Assembly: GCF_900119145.1 (NCBI RefSeq)
Contig: NZ_FPIY01000001.1
Location: forward strand, 62,001 to 126,000
Origin: Cellulophaga fucicola
GTDB lineage: Bacteria; Bacteroidota; Bacteroidia; Flavobacteriales; Flavobacteriaceae
Reading direction: 5' to 3'
DNA length: 64,000 nucleotides
Made by a program: the position numbers and the translations under genes. Each line of letters opens with the position of its first letter. The first letter of the stretch is position 1. Positions 1 through 8,445 of the stretch are shown here, in pieces. A model generated the notes under the pieces. That model worked only from the letters and a program-made list of their open reading frames with translations, was not told the origin of the DNA and did no database searches.

Positions 1-159
1 ACCATTTTCTTGTTTTTCTATGTTAAACCCCTTTGCATAGGTTAACGGTATAGTATTTACTTCTTGCTTTAGAGAAGTTGGTAATGGCGCAGGCTTATTT
101 TCTTTACAAGCTGCAAGTAGTATAAAGCAACTTAAAAAAAAAGTTTTAAAAATTTTCAT
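1..159 (-). CDS. BtuF-like ABC transporter substrate-binding lipoprotein (N-terminal fragment)
   Basis: Only the first 53 codons are in the window; the gene runs off the left edge. Reading back from the ATG at 159, the product starts with a short basic end, a hydrophobic stretch and a lipobox ending in LLAACK, so it is an outer- or inner-membrane-anchored periplasmic lipoprotein. The following YAKGFNIEK segment is the usual beginning of the Bacteroidota family of cobalamin/iron-siderophore substrate-binding proteins. It is divergent from a cobalamin riboswitch and btuB, which is the main reason to propose vitamin B12 as ligand. The rest of the protein is not visible, so heme or siderophore binding cannot be excluded. 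Confidence 0.6.
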   Translation of the reverse strand, partial: MKIFKTFFLSCFILLAACKENKPAPLPTSLKQEVNTIPLTYAKGFNIEKQENG

Positions 160-226
160 TGACTCTGGATTAGAGTCCAAAAGTAGTGTAATTTAAATTT
201 GAATAAAAAAATTGAGTAAAAAGGAT

Positions 227-234
227 TACTTTTG
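227..234 (+). promoter_or_regulatory. -7 promoter element of the btuB transcript
   Basis: TACTTTTG matches the bacteroidete -7 consensus TAnnTTTG exactly and lies just before the riboswitch, so transcription should start around position 241. No well-spaced TTG -33 element is seen. Confidence 0.55.
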
Positions 235-240
235 CGCCGA

Positions 241-457
241 ATTTTGGTTCTAACTACATAGTGTAGTAAGATTAAAAGGGAATTTGGTGCAAAACCAAAA
301 CTGTTCCCGCAACTGTAAGCTTAGTTTACCTAGGGTAAATGCTTTTTGTAACTACAATCCACTGTCTAATTTATGGCGGGAAGGAAGGCAAAAAGACGCA
401 AGTCAGGAGACCTGCCATATTATATTAACAATTTAATAAAATCCTCGGGTAAAGGAT
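241..457 (+). promoter_or_regulatory. Cobalamin (AdoCbl) riboswitch
   Basis: The leader of btuB carries the conserved cobalamin riboswitch core: the GGTGCAAAACC-like hairpin near 286, TTCCCGCAACTGTAA at 303-317, CCACTG at 359-364, GGGAAGG at 378-384, and the B12-box-like stretch GACGCAAGTCAGGAGACC at 395-412. A small hairpin at 441-457 (ATCCT / AGGAT, loop CGGGTAA) sits 12 nt before the start codon; it may be the regulatory L13 hairpin that docks on the aptamer and hides the translation start. No intrinsic terminator lies between aptamer and ATG, so control of translation is the likelier mode. Known biology of the class: bound cobalamin turns expression down. Confidence 0.93.
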
Positions 458-469
458 ATTTAAATAATT

Positions 470-2302
470 ATGGTGCACAATAAATTTTTATTTTTTTCAC
501 TGTGTTTTTTCACAGTCCTATTTTCTTATGCTCAAAGAGATAGTGTAGTAGTTTTAGATGAAGTTGTTTTAACAGATGCAAAGTTATCTCAGTTTTCTGT
601 AGGTAATAAAAAGCAAGTTTTAAAAGATTCGGTTTTAAGCAAGAGTCAATCTTTTACAGATTTGTTACGTTACAATAGCACAATATATTTTAAAGAAAAT
701 GGCTATGGTATGGTATCTTCACCTTCTTTTAGAGGAACAAATGCGCAGCAAACTGCTGTAATTTGGAATGGTATAAACATTAACTCTCAATTAAACGGGC
801 AAACAGATTTTAATACTGTTGTTACATCTAACTACAATAACGTAACCATAAAAAGTGGAGGAGGAAGTGTACAATACGGTAGTGGAGCCATAGGAGGTAG
901 TATTCACCTAAATAGTACTTTTAATTTTAAAGAGCATTTAGATAACGAGGTGCGTATTGGTTATGGTAGTTTTAATACTCAAAGTACAAACTATAAACTT
1001 TCTTTAGGCTCTAAAAAGTTTTCACTAGACCTTGGTGTAAATTATAATTCATCTAATAATGATTATAAATATTTAGGAACAGATCAGAAAAATGAAAATG
1101 GAGCTTATGAAAACGGAAACGTTGACCTTAGTTTAGGGTATTTAATTTCAGACAATAATATTTTAAAACTATACCACAACACGTATTTGGGTTCTAGAGA
1201 TTTTTCAGGGACTTTATTAGTAAAGTCTAACGAGAATTATAAGAATACAAATGTTAGAACAATGTTAGAGTGGAGTAATTTTAATGATAAAAAAATTAGT
1301 CGCTTAAAACTTGCTCATTTATATGAAAGATATAGATATTATGCAAATAAAGATAGACCTGAATATGCCTTTGGTTATGCAAATTCTTATTTGTTTAATT
1401 ATGATTATAAATACACTTTTTCAAACGTAATACTAAACGGTATTGTAGATCATAATTATACAGATGTTATTGGGAGAAATATAGAGGAGTCTAACAGAAG
1501 CATTACATCATTATCAATCTTAATGCAGCACAAACTATCTAGTAAGTTTAAATATACATTTAATGTTAGAAAAGATTATACAGAAGATTTCTCTAGTCCA
1601 TTTCTGTTTGTTTTTAATGGTGATTATAGTTTTTCTAACATTTATAATATAACACTTAGTGCATCTAAAAATTATAGAATACCCACTTTTAACGATATGT
1701 ATTGGGTAGGAGCAGGTAATAAAGACTTAGTGCCAGAAACATCTAAACAAGTAGAGATTGGTAATTATTTTAAATTTAAAAATATTCAGTTTAACGTATT
1801 AGGTTATTATACCAAGTTGTCTGAAATGATACAATGGAGACCTATCTCTGGTGAAGGGTGGATACCTGTAAATGTAAAAGATGTTACACAATATGGAGCA
1901 GAAGCAGAAGTAGCTGTAACAAAACAAATAGGAAAAAGTAAATTAGTATGGTTAACTAATTACGCATATACAAAGTCTATAGACGATAGTAACGACAAAC
2001 AATTAATGTATGTGCCATTACATAAAGTAACATCTAACCTAGCTTTTAGTTACAAAAAAATAGAAGCTTATATGCAATTATTAAGAAACGGGTTGGTATA
2101 TACAACAACAGATAGTAGTCGCGAGTTACCAGGTTATACTGTGGCAAATCTAGGAATGAATTATGAGGTTGTAAAAACCTCTAAAAACACAACATCTTTA
2201 GGTTTAAGAATTAATAACTTATTTAATAAAGAATATCAGAACACGGCATTTAGACCTATGCCAAATAGAAACTTAATGGTTCAACTAACAACTAAATTTT
2301 AA
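470..2302 (+). CDS. btuB: TonB-dependent vitamin B12 receptor BtuB
   Basis: A 610-residue outer-membrane receptor. It has a Sec signal peptide (to about residue 21, ending SYAQ), a plug domain beginning around VVVLDEVVLTDAK with the SFRGTNAQQTAVIWNGI plug segment at about residues 85-105, and a 22-strand-type barrel made of alternating aromatic strands up to the terminal LTTKF. Length is normal for BtuB-like receptors. The cobalamin riboswitch directly upstream and the BtuG-like lipoprotein 4 nt downstream point to cobalamin rather than iron as substrate. Energy would come from TonB-ExbBD encoded elsewhere. The ATG at 470 follows the regulatory hairpin directly. Confidence 0.92.
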   Translation: MVHNKFLFFSLCFFTVLFSYAQRDSVVVLDEVVLTDAKLSQFSVGNKKQVLKDSVLSKSQSFTDLLRYNSTIYFKENGYGMVSSPSFRGTNAQQTAVIWNGININSQLNGQTDFNTVVTSNYNNVTIKSGGGSVQYGSGAIGGSIHLNSTFNFKEHLDNEVRIGYGSFNTQSTNYKLSLGSKKFSLDLGVNYNSSNNDYKYLGTDQKNENGAYENGNVDLSLGYLISDNNILKLYHNTYLGSRDFSGTLLVKSNENYKNTNVRTMLEWSNFNDKKISRLKLAHLYERYRYYANKDRPEYAFGYANSYLFNYDYKYTFSNVILNGIVDHNYTDVIGRNIEESNRSITSLSILMQHKLSSKFKYTFNVRKDYTEDFSSPFLFVFNGDYSFSNIYNITLSASKNYRIPTFNDMYWVGAGNKDLVPETSKQVEIGNYFKFKNIQFNVLGYYTKLSEMIQWRPISGEGWIPVNVKDVTQYGAEAEVAVTKQIGKSKLVWLTNYAYTKSIDDSNDKQLMYVPLHKVTSNLAFSYKKIEAYMQLLRNGLVYTTTDSSRELPGYTVANLGMNYEVVKTSKNTTSLGLRINNLFNKEYQNTAFRPMPNRNLMVQLTTKF

Positions 2303-2306
2303 TATT

Positions 2307-3368
2307 ATGAAAATGAATGGTAAAATAGCATCTCTACTGGCTTTAGGGTTTTTAATTATTTCTTGTGAGAGTGATGATAACTCAGTAGACTTGCCAAAAG
2401 GAGAATACGATAATGGAATTTTAATATCTAACGAAGGAGCTTTCTCTGGAGGAACAGGAACTATCAACTATATTTCTGATGATTATTCTACTATGGAGTC
2501 AGAGGTATATAAGAAAGTTAACAATGAAGATTTAGGTACAATAGTACAATCTATAGGTTTTAATGATGATGAAGCATATATTATAGCAAATGTTTCTAAT
2601 AAAATTTCAATTGTAAACAGAAATACGTTTGAAAAATTAGGGGAAATTACAACAGGACTTAATAACCCTCGTTATTTTGCTGTATCTAACGGAAAAGGTT
2701 ATGTAAGTAACTGGGGAGATACTGCAGATGAAAATGATGATTACATTGCAATTATTAACTTAAGTAGTTTTGCTATAGAGGGCACTATTCCTGTGGTTTT
2801 AGGACCAGAAAAATTATTGGGCGAAAATAATGTTTTATATGTAGCACATTCTGGTGCTTACGGTACTAATAATAAGGTTTCTGTAATTAATACTATTACA
2901 AATGAACTATCTAGTACTATAGAAGTTGGTGATGTACCTAACTCTATGCAAATAGAAGATGGTTATTTATGGGTGTTAGCCTCTGGAAAACCTAATTATA
3001 TCCCAGGTGTAGAAGAAACAGGAGGTGTTTTATCTAAAATTAATACAAGAGATTATAGTGATATCGTTAACTATACATTTGGTGTTACAGAACATCCAGG
3101 TTCTCTAGGTTTAGATGATGATGAATTTTATTATGGTCTTGGTGGTAGCATATACAAAATGGATATTGAAGACACAGAGCTACCTACTTCAGCATACATA
3201 GAAAATATTAGTTATTATAATATGACTATACACGACGATAAAATGTATGTAACAGATGCTAAAGATTATGCAAGTAATGGGTCTGTATCTATATATGATT
3301 TAGAAACTAAAGAGTTAGAACAAACATTTGATGTAGGCCTTATACCAGGAGGAGTTTATTTTAATTAA
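2307..3368 (+). CDS. BtuG-like surface beta-propeller lipoprotein (DUF5074/YncE type)
   Basis: A 353-residue lipoprotein (lipobox LIISCE) made of repeated propeller blades, each with short motifs such as ISIVNRNTFEKLGEI, IAIINLSSFAIEGTI, VSVINTITNELSSTI and VSIYDLETKELEQ. This is the YVTN/DUF5074 seven-bladed fold. It begins 4 nt after btuB and shares its riboswitch-controlled transcript. In Bacteroides, BtuG proteins of this fold sit on the outside of BtuB and capture cobalamin with extreme affinity; the gene order and fold here imply the same role, which is inference. A second in-frame ATG two codons later could be the true start. A bidirectional terminator follows. Confidence 0.75.
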   Translation: MKMNGKIASLLALGFLIISCESDDNSVDLPKGEYDNGILISNEGAFSGGTGTINYISDDYSTMESEVYKKVNNEDLGTIVQSIGFNDDEAYIIANVSNKISIVNRNTFEKLGEITTGLNNPRYFAVSNGKGYVSNWGDTADENDDYIAIINLSSFAIEGTIPVVLGPEKLLGENNVLYVAHSGAYGTNNKVSVINTITNELSSTIEVGDVPNSMQIEDGYLWVLASGKPNYIPGVEETGGVLSKINTRDYSDIVNYTFGVTEHPGSLGLDDDEFYYGLGGSIYKMDIEDTELPTSAYIENISYYNMTIHDDKMYVTDAKDYASNGSVSIYDLETKELEQTFDVGLIPGGVYFN

Positions 3369-3390
3369 GAACATCACAATTACACATAAA

Positions 3391-3419
3391 AAAAGGCTCA
3401 CTATTTAGTGAGCCTTTTT
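3391..3419. terminator. Bidirectional intrinsic terminator
   Basis: Perfect hairpin with arms AAAAGGCTCACT / AGTGAGCCTTTT and a T-run on either strand, between two convergent genes (btuB operon and S41 protease). Confidence 0.9.
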
Positions 3420-3449
3420 GTTTTTAATACCGAGTTGATAAAACCTAAA

Positions 3450-5003
3450 CTATTTACTAGTAGGCTTAATATCATTTGGCATAATATACATCTCTGAACT
3501 AAACTTAGGGTATGTAACACCTTTTGTAACTTTAGCTGCGTCTGTATCTTTCTGTAAGTCGAACTTACCAGCAGTACCAAGCATATCATCTAAAGCAGCA
3601 CGCAATAAAGGATCTGTAGTATCTCCGTAAGGTTTAATGTTTTTATAATATTGGTATTCTATAACCTCTATATCAGGTACAAAACCATTTGTATAGTCAC
3701 TTTCATTATTAGCATTATAAATTTGGAAAACAATTGGCTGCATACCTACAGTGTGTTTTGTACTTCTGTTATCAGTATCTGTATAAGGTTCATCTCTACT
3801 TCCTTTAGGAGCATCTACAACAGTAATAGAGCCTTCATTTTTACCCTTTGTTTTTTCGCCAATAACCTTAACAGGTATATATGGCCTTAATCCGTTTATG
3901 ATCATTTCACTTGCAGAAGCAGTTCTTTCTGTACCTATAACATAAAGTCTAGTTATGCCTGTTAATCTATTCATAGCAGTAGCTCCTGATTGATTTCCAG
4001 TGTTTTTATCATATAAAAAAACATCTTGGAAGAACGGGTATACAGAGTTATTTTCAGCACTTCTTTTTGAATTATACCTTAATTCAGCAAATACATCTCC
4101 ATTTGAAGAGCCTTGAATGTAAGGGTTAGCTTCACCATATATCATACTTGCTAATAAAGCAGATGTTAATACAGAACCACCACCATTGTATCTAAAATCT
4201 AAAATAAGTTCATTAACTCCAGCTGCTTTTAATTCTCCAAAAGCATCGTTTAATTCTCCGTTGTACGTGCCACGGAAACCTTCGTAAACAAGGTAGCCAA
4301 TTTTACGTCCGCCTTCTTCTATAACGCTTGTATGTAGTACAGGGTTTATAGATAATTCTTGAGCCGTAATTGATTTTTCTTCAGTCTGTGTTAGTACATT
4401 ATCTTCAGAAACGGTAGCTAAACCTAATGTTACACTTTCTTGGGTGTAGAGTTTGTTTATAATTGTGTAATTACTAACAGTCATTATTTCACCATCTACT
4501 TTAGATACCAGATCACCTCTTTTTAGCCCTGCAGTTTCGGCAGGAGATCCCGCAGCAACAGAACCTATTACCATAACAACGTCGTTGGTTCCTGATACTT
4601 GTACTAAAGGACCTCTAGTTATACCATAGGTAGTGCTAATACCATTAAAACTTGCCAATTGCTCAGCAACATCATCAATAAACCAAGAGAAATCATCTAC
4701 TACGTCTGGTTTGTATATTAAAGAGTTAAATAAAGCTTCCTCTGTAGTGTTTGCATCACCAGTTGTTTTAATGCTATTTAAATATGTATAAAAAGCATCT
4801 TGGTCGTCATCTTTAGTATCTGCTAAATTTGGCACATCTTCTTGCCAAAAATACCAGTGGTTTAATCCTTTCCAGATAAACTCGTTTACTTCGTTATTTA
4901 ATTCTACTTCACCTGTTTTTACTTCTCCTCCGTCATCATCATTTTTATCACAAGCCGATAAGAAGAGAATTAGCCCAGATAATAGAAATACTGTTTTTTT
5001 CAT
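3450..5003 (-). CDS. S41 family carboxyl-terminal processing peptidase, PDZ-containing lipoprotein
   Basis: A 517-residue protease with a lipoprotein signal (LFLSACDKNDDD). Order: N-terminal helical region (FIWKGLNHWYFWQ), a PDZ domain at about residues 125-200 (AGSPAETAGLKRGDLVSKVDG), then the S41 catalytic domain. The catalytic Ser is in TERTASASEMIINGLRP and the Lys in VIGEKTKGKNEGS; LDFRYNGGG, a substrate-site motif of the family, is present. It should cleave proteins near their C termini in the periplasm or at the surface. Single-gene unit, with 230 bp of upstream DNA before the divergent sigma factor gene. Natural substrates cannot be told from sequence. Confidence 0.88.
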   Translation of the reverse strand: MKKTVFLLSGLILFLSACDKNDDDGGEVKTGEVELNNEVNEFIWKGLNHWYFWQEDVPNLADTKDDDQDAFYTYLNSIKTTGDANTTEEALFNSLIYKPDVVDDFSWFIDDVAEQLASFNGISTTYGITRGPLVQVSGTNDVVMVIGSVAAGSPAETAGLKRGDLVSKVDGEIMTVSNYTIINKLYTQESVTLGLATVSEDNVLTQTEEKSITAQELSINPVLHTSVIEEGGRKIGYLVYEGFRGTYNGELNDAFGELKAAGVNELILDFRYNGGGSVLTSALLASMIYGEANPYIQGSSNGDVFAELRYNSKRSAENNSVYPFFQDVFLYDKNTGNQSGATAMNRLTGITRLYVIGTERTASASEMIINGLRPYIPVKVIGEKTKGKNEGSITVVDAPKGSRDEPYTDTDNRSTKHTVGMQPIVFQIYNANNESDYTNGFVPDIEVIEYQYYKNIKPYGDTTDPLLRAALDDMLGTAGKFDLQKDTDAAKVTKGVTYPKFSSEMYIMPNDIKPTSK

Positions 5004-5233
5004 AATAGTTATTTATTTAGTATAAGAACAAAGCTAGTCGCAACTATTGTTCCATAATTTTACACATATATAAGGTGTAGTATATATACGTTGTATATAG
5101 TGTGTCGGTTTATAATGCTGTAAATTACTGACATCTTTTATAAAAAAAAATTTTTTTGTAACAAAAACTGTTATCCATCGTCTTCCTTATATAGACATTA
5201 GTAATAGTGTTTGTAGTAACAACCAAACTAAAA

Positions 5234-5743
5234 ATGAAGCAAACAGAATTTCTAAATGTAGTAATGCCTTTTAAAGACAAGCTATTTAGGTTAGCTAAGA
5301 GATTGCTTGTTTCTACAGAGGAAGCAGAAGATGCCACCCAAGAGATACTGCTAAAATTATGGTCTAAAAACGACCGAATGAAACAGTATGCAAGTGTAGA
5401 AGCTTTTGCTATGACAATGACAAAGAACTTTTGTTTAGACCGGTTAAAATCTAAACAAGCAAGTAATTTAAAGTTAGTACATAGTAATTACACAGACGGG
5501 AGTGCGTCTTTACAACGCCAAGTAGAAGCACAAGACAGTGTTAATTGGGTAGAAAAAATAATGGAGAGTTTACCAGAACAACAAAAAATGGCATTGCAAT
5601 TGCGAGATGTAGAGCAGTATAGTTTTGAAGAGATTGGTAAATTACTAGAGATGACACCTGCAGCAGTTAGAGTGGCATTGTCTAGAGCAAGAAAAACAGT
5701 GAGAGAAAAATTAATTGAAAAGCATAATTATGGAATTGCATAA
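5234..5743 (+). CDS. ECF-type sigma-70 family RNA polymerase sigma factor
   Basis: A 169-residue ECF sigma factor. Region 2 (FRLAKRLLVSTEEAEDATQEILLKLW, then the DNA-melting segment with AFAMTMTKNFCLDRLKSK) is followed by region 4 (LPEQQKMALQLRDVEQYSFEEIGKLLEMTPAAVRVALSRARKTVRE), a helix-turn-helix for the -35 element. I choose the ATG at 5234 because a longer reading frame would add nine untypical residues and the family starts near MKQTEF. The gene overlaps the next one by 14 nt, the usual arrangement for a sigma factor and its membrane anti-sigma partner. Target promoters are unknown. Confidence 0.9.
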   Translation: MKQTEFLNVVMPFKDKLFRLAKRLLVSTEEAEDATQEILLKLWSKNDRMKQYASVEAFAMTMTKNFCLDRLKSKQASNLKLVHSNYTDGSASLQRQVEAQDSVNWVEKIMESLPEQQKMALQLRDVEQYSFEEIGKLLEMTPAAVRVALSRARKTVREKLIEKHNYGIA

Positions 5744-6149
5744 TATAGAAAAATTAATAGAAAAGTATTTGGACGCTACCACTACGGTTGCGGAAGAAGA
5801 AACATTAAAAGCCTATTTTTTAAAGGGTGATGTTGCTCCGCATTTAAAAGAGTACACAGCAATGTTTACGTACTTTTCTGTAGCTAAAGAAGAAACATTT
5901 ACCAAGCAGGTGCCATTAAAACCTAGAAAAAGAAATTATAAATGGTTATCCGTTGCAGCAGTAGCAGTTTTAGTATTTGGTATTTATTACGGTAATGATT
6001 ACCGAGAGCAAAAAGAGGCAGAGTATGTTTTACACCAAACAAAAAAAGCATTTGGTCTTATAGCTCAAAACCTAAATAAAGGAACCGAAAAACTGGTTTA
6101 CCTTAATAAATTTGAAGAAGCAAAAAACAAGATTTACAAAACAAACTAA
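5730..6149 (+). CDS. Putative membrane anti-sigma factor
   Basis: About 139 residues: a helical cytoplasmic part (MELHNIEKLIEKYLDATTTV, about 1-70), one transmembrane helix (WLSVAAVAVLVFGIYYG, about 78-95) and a short outer tail. It starts inside the sigma factor gene (ATG at 5730, overlap 14 nt), so the two are translationally coupled. Size, topology and position match small anti-sigma-like proteins of Flavobacteriaceae ECF clusters; I see no zinc-binding HxxxCxxC motif, so this is not the zinc anti-sigma type. Binding to the sigma factor is inferred from context. Confidence 0.65.
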   Translation: MELHNIEKLIEKYLDATTTVAEEETLKAYFLKGDVAPHLKEYTAMFTYFSVAKEETFTKQVPLKPRKRNYKWLSVAAVAVLVFGIYYGNDYREQKEAEYVLHQTKKAFGLIAQNLNKGTEKLVYLNKFEEAKNKIYKTN

Positions 6150-6159
6150 AATTAAAATT

Positions 6160-6690
6160 ATGAAAAAATTATTAATCATAGCAGTATTAACTGCATTACC
6201 ATTTACAGGATTTTCGCAATCAATTTTTGACAAGTTCGAGGATTTAGATAACGTATCATCTGTTATAGTAAATAAAAGTATGTTTAATCTATTAACTAAA
6301 ATAGACGTAGATGTAGACGATAAAGAAACTAAAGATTATATAGATATAGCTAAGAGTATAAGTAGCCTAAAGGTTTTTATTACAGAAGACAGTAAAGTAG
6401 GAACAGATATGTTAACCACAATGAAGTCTTACTTAAAAACAGCTTCTTTAGATGAACTTATGCGTGTAAAAGATAAAGACGCCAATATTAAGTTTTATAT
6501 AAAAAGCGGTAAAGATGAAGACCACGTGAGCGAACTTTTAATGTTTGTTAGTGATATACAAAATGCAAAAGTAGATGGTCGTAAGGTAGAAACAGTGTTA
6601 GTATCTATTACTGGAGATATAGACTTAAATAAAATAGGTTCGTTAACTAGTAAAATGGGTTTGCCTAAAGAGTTAAATCAAATTAAATAA
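6160..6690 (+). CDS. DUF4252 domain secreted protein
   Basis: A 176-residue secreted protein with a signal peptide ending in FTGFSQ, followed by a DUF4252 domain (FDKFEDLDNVSSVIVNKSMFNLL ... MFVSDIQNAKVDGRK). The true start is taken as the ATG at 6160; frame continues upstream but that would bury the signal peptide. It lies 10 nt after the anti-sigma-like gene and so belongs to the same transcript, closed by a strong hairpin. DUF4252 proteins regularly accompany this type of ECF cluster in Flavobacteria; the molecular function is unknown. Confidence 0.85.
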   Translation: MKKLLIIAVLTALPFTGFSQSIFDKFEDLDNVSSVIVNKSMFNLLTKIDVDVDDKETKDYIDIAKSISSLKVFITEDSKVGTDMLTTMKSYLKTASLDELMRVKDKDANIKFYIKSGKDEDHVSELLMFVSDIQNAKVDGRKVETVLVSITGDIDLNKIGSLTSKMGLPKELNQIK

Positions 6691-6701
6691 TAATATTCAT
6701 A

Positions 6702-6738
6702 AACTATCAAGGTTAAAAAATCTAACCTTGATAGTTTT
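6702..6738 (+). terminator. Intrinsic terminator
   Basis: A 14-bp perfect stem (AACTATCAAGGTTA / TAACCTTGATAGTT) with loop AAAAATC and a short T-run, between the two DUF4252 genes. Confidence 0.75.
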
Positions 6739-6758
6739 CACAATTAATACACATCAAT

Positions 6759-7301
6759 ATGAAAAACGGTATAAAATACGTAGCAGCATTAATTTTGTTA
6801 GTTACATTAGGCTCTTGTTCTTCTAATCAAAGCTTACAGGAGTATTACGTAGATAGTAACGAAAACGAGAATTTTTTATCTTTTGATATTCCTACGAGTA
6901 TCTTAAATATAGCAACGGCAAATTTATCTCCTGAAGAGAAAAAAGCAGTAGAGTCAATAAAAAAAGTGAATGTTTTAGCATTTAATAAAACTACAGATAA
7001 TGTAGCTTCTTATAAAGTAGAAAAAACAAAAGTAAATGCTATTTTGGGTGATAAAAAGTACACTCAGTTAATGAAAATTAACTCTAAAATGGCAAAAGGT
7101 GTAGTTAAGTTTACAGGTACAGAAGATGCTATAGATGAGGTAATTGTTTATGGTTATAAAGACGATAAAGGTTTTGCTTTAATACGTGTGGTTGGTGATA
7201 ATATGAACCCCGCTTATTTAGGAAAGTTTATTAGTGCTATGGAGAAATCTGATATAGATGAAGGTGCTTTAAAGGATTTAGGTAATCTGTTAAATAAATA
7301 A
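6759..7301 (+). CDS. DUF4252 domain lipoprotein
   Basis: A 180-residue lipoprotein (lipobox VTLGSC, Cys20) with a second DUF4252 domain, diverged from the preceding paralogue. Its body is acidic and helix-rich (LSPEEKKAVESIKKVNVLAFNK). It is separated from the first DUF4252 gene by a terminator-like hairpin, so part of the transcription may stop before it. It ends the sigma factor cluster. A soluble and a membrane-anchored form of the same domain next to each other suggests they act together at the envelope; what they do is not known. Confidence 0.83.
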   Translation: MKNGIKYVAALILLVTLGSCSSNQSLQEYYVDSNENENFLSFDIPTSILNIATANLSPEEKKAVESIKKVNVLAFNKTTDNVASYKVEKTKVNAILGDKKYTQLMKINSKMAKGVVKFTGTEDAIDEVIVYGYKDDKGFALIRVVGDNMNPAYLGKFISAMEKSDIDEGALKDLGNLLNK

Positions 7302-7320
7302 AAAGTAATTACATATTTTT

Positions 7321-7359
7321 AAAACCCTGTTTTTAACATAGTTAAAGCAGGGTTTTTTT
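7321..7359 (+). terminator. Intrinsic terminator
   Basis: Stem AAAACCCTG / CAGGGTTTT with a 7-T run after the DUF4252 lipoprotein gene. Confidence 0.85.
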
Positions 7360-7450
7360 GTGACTAAAAATAAAATAGTGAACATATGTTAATAGGTTTA
7401 AATACATTTTATATCTTGTAGGCACATTAACTATTTAAACATTAACAATT

Positions 7451-8260
7451 ATGGAGAATCCAGAAAAATGGATGAATTTAGCAATCGAGAAAGTAATGGA
7501 TTATGGCCCAAAAATTATTATGGCTATAATTATTTATCTAATTGGTTCGTGGCTTATTAGTAAACTAGTAGGTGTAGCTAGAAAAGTAATGGCCAAAGGC
7601 AACTATGATGAGTCATTACAGAAATTTTTATTAAACCTTATTGGTTGGGGATTAAAAATCTTTTTAATCATTACCGTTATTTCTACACTAGGAGTAGAAA
7701 CTACAAGTTTAGCAGCAGTAATAGCGGCGGCAGGTTTGGCAATTGGTTTAGCGCTACAAGGTTCTTTAGGGAATTTTGCAGGAGGCGTTTTAATTATGAT
7801 TTTTAAGCCATACAAAATTGGGGATTTAGTTGAAGCTCAAGGAATTTTAGGATCTGTAAAAGAAATTGAAATTTTTACAACTAAATTAATTACACCACAA
7901 AACAAATTAGCAATAGTACCAAATGGTGCAATGGCTAATGGTAATATTATTAATTACACTGCAGAAGGGAAAATGAGAGTAGATACCACAGTTGGTATTG
8001 GTTACGGAGAAGATATGAAGAAAGCTAAAGAAGTGCTTTTAGAAATGCTTGTAGCTAATCCTAAGGTATTAAAAGATCCTGCACCATCTGTAAACGTAGA
8101 GGAGTTAGCAGACAGTTCTGTAAATTTAGCAGTACGTCCGTTTTGTAAACCAGAAGATTATTGGGATGTATATTTTGCAACAATAGAAGGTTCTAAATTA
8201 GCATTAGACAAGGCTAAAATTGAAATTCCTTACCCACACGAAGTTCAAATTAATAAATAA
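7451..8260 (+). CDS. Small-conductance mechanosensitive ion channel (MscS family)
   Basis: A 269-residue MscS-type channel. Three transmembrane helices are visible: KIIMAIIIYLIGSWLISKLV (about 15-40), FLLNLIGWGLKIFLIITVI (58-78) and the pore helix region AAVIAAAGLAIGLALQGSLG (about 88-112), rich in Ala and Gly as in MscS TM3. The beta domain follows (FKPYKIGDLVEAQG ... VPNGAMANGNIINYTAEG) and a C-terminal alpha/beta part. It would release solutes on hypo-osmotic shock. Single gene with its own terminator; similar in length to E. coli MscS. Confidence 0.93.
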   Translation: MENPEKWMNLAIEKVMDYGPKIIMAIIIYLIGSWLISKLVGVARKVMAKGNYDESLQKFLLNLIGWGLKIFLIITVISTLGVETTSLAAVIAAAGLAIGLALQGSLGNFAGGVLIMIFKPYKIGDLVEAQGILGSVKEIEIFTTKLITPQNKLAIVPNGAMANGNIINYTAEGKMRVDTTVGIGYGEDMKKAKEVLLEMLVANPKVLKDPAPSVNVEELADSSVNLAVRPFCKPEDYWDVYFATIEGSKLALDKAKIEIPYPHEVQINK

Positions 8261-8280
8261 GACAATCTGTTTCTTAATAT

Positions 8281-8309
8281 AAAGACCGCTATATGCGGTC
8301 TTTTTTTTG
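8281..8309 (+). terminator. Intrinsic terminator
   Basis: Short stem AAAGACCGC / GCGGTCTTT and an 8-T run, directly after the mscS-like gene. Confidence 0.88.
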
Positions 8310-8445
8310 TTCAATTTTAAACAAACAAAAACAGTACATAATGTTATCAACAATTAATAATAATCGTTAATAATAAGTTAATATTAGACAAGTAATTTTA
8401 ATATCTTTTAAATGTAGTTTTATGGCCAACAAACCTATATAAAAA

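Noticed and set aside
3401-3589. 62-codon minus-strand frame over the S41 protease end
   Set aside because: Out-of-frame overlap with the protease gene and the terminator.
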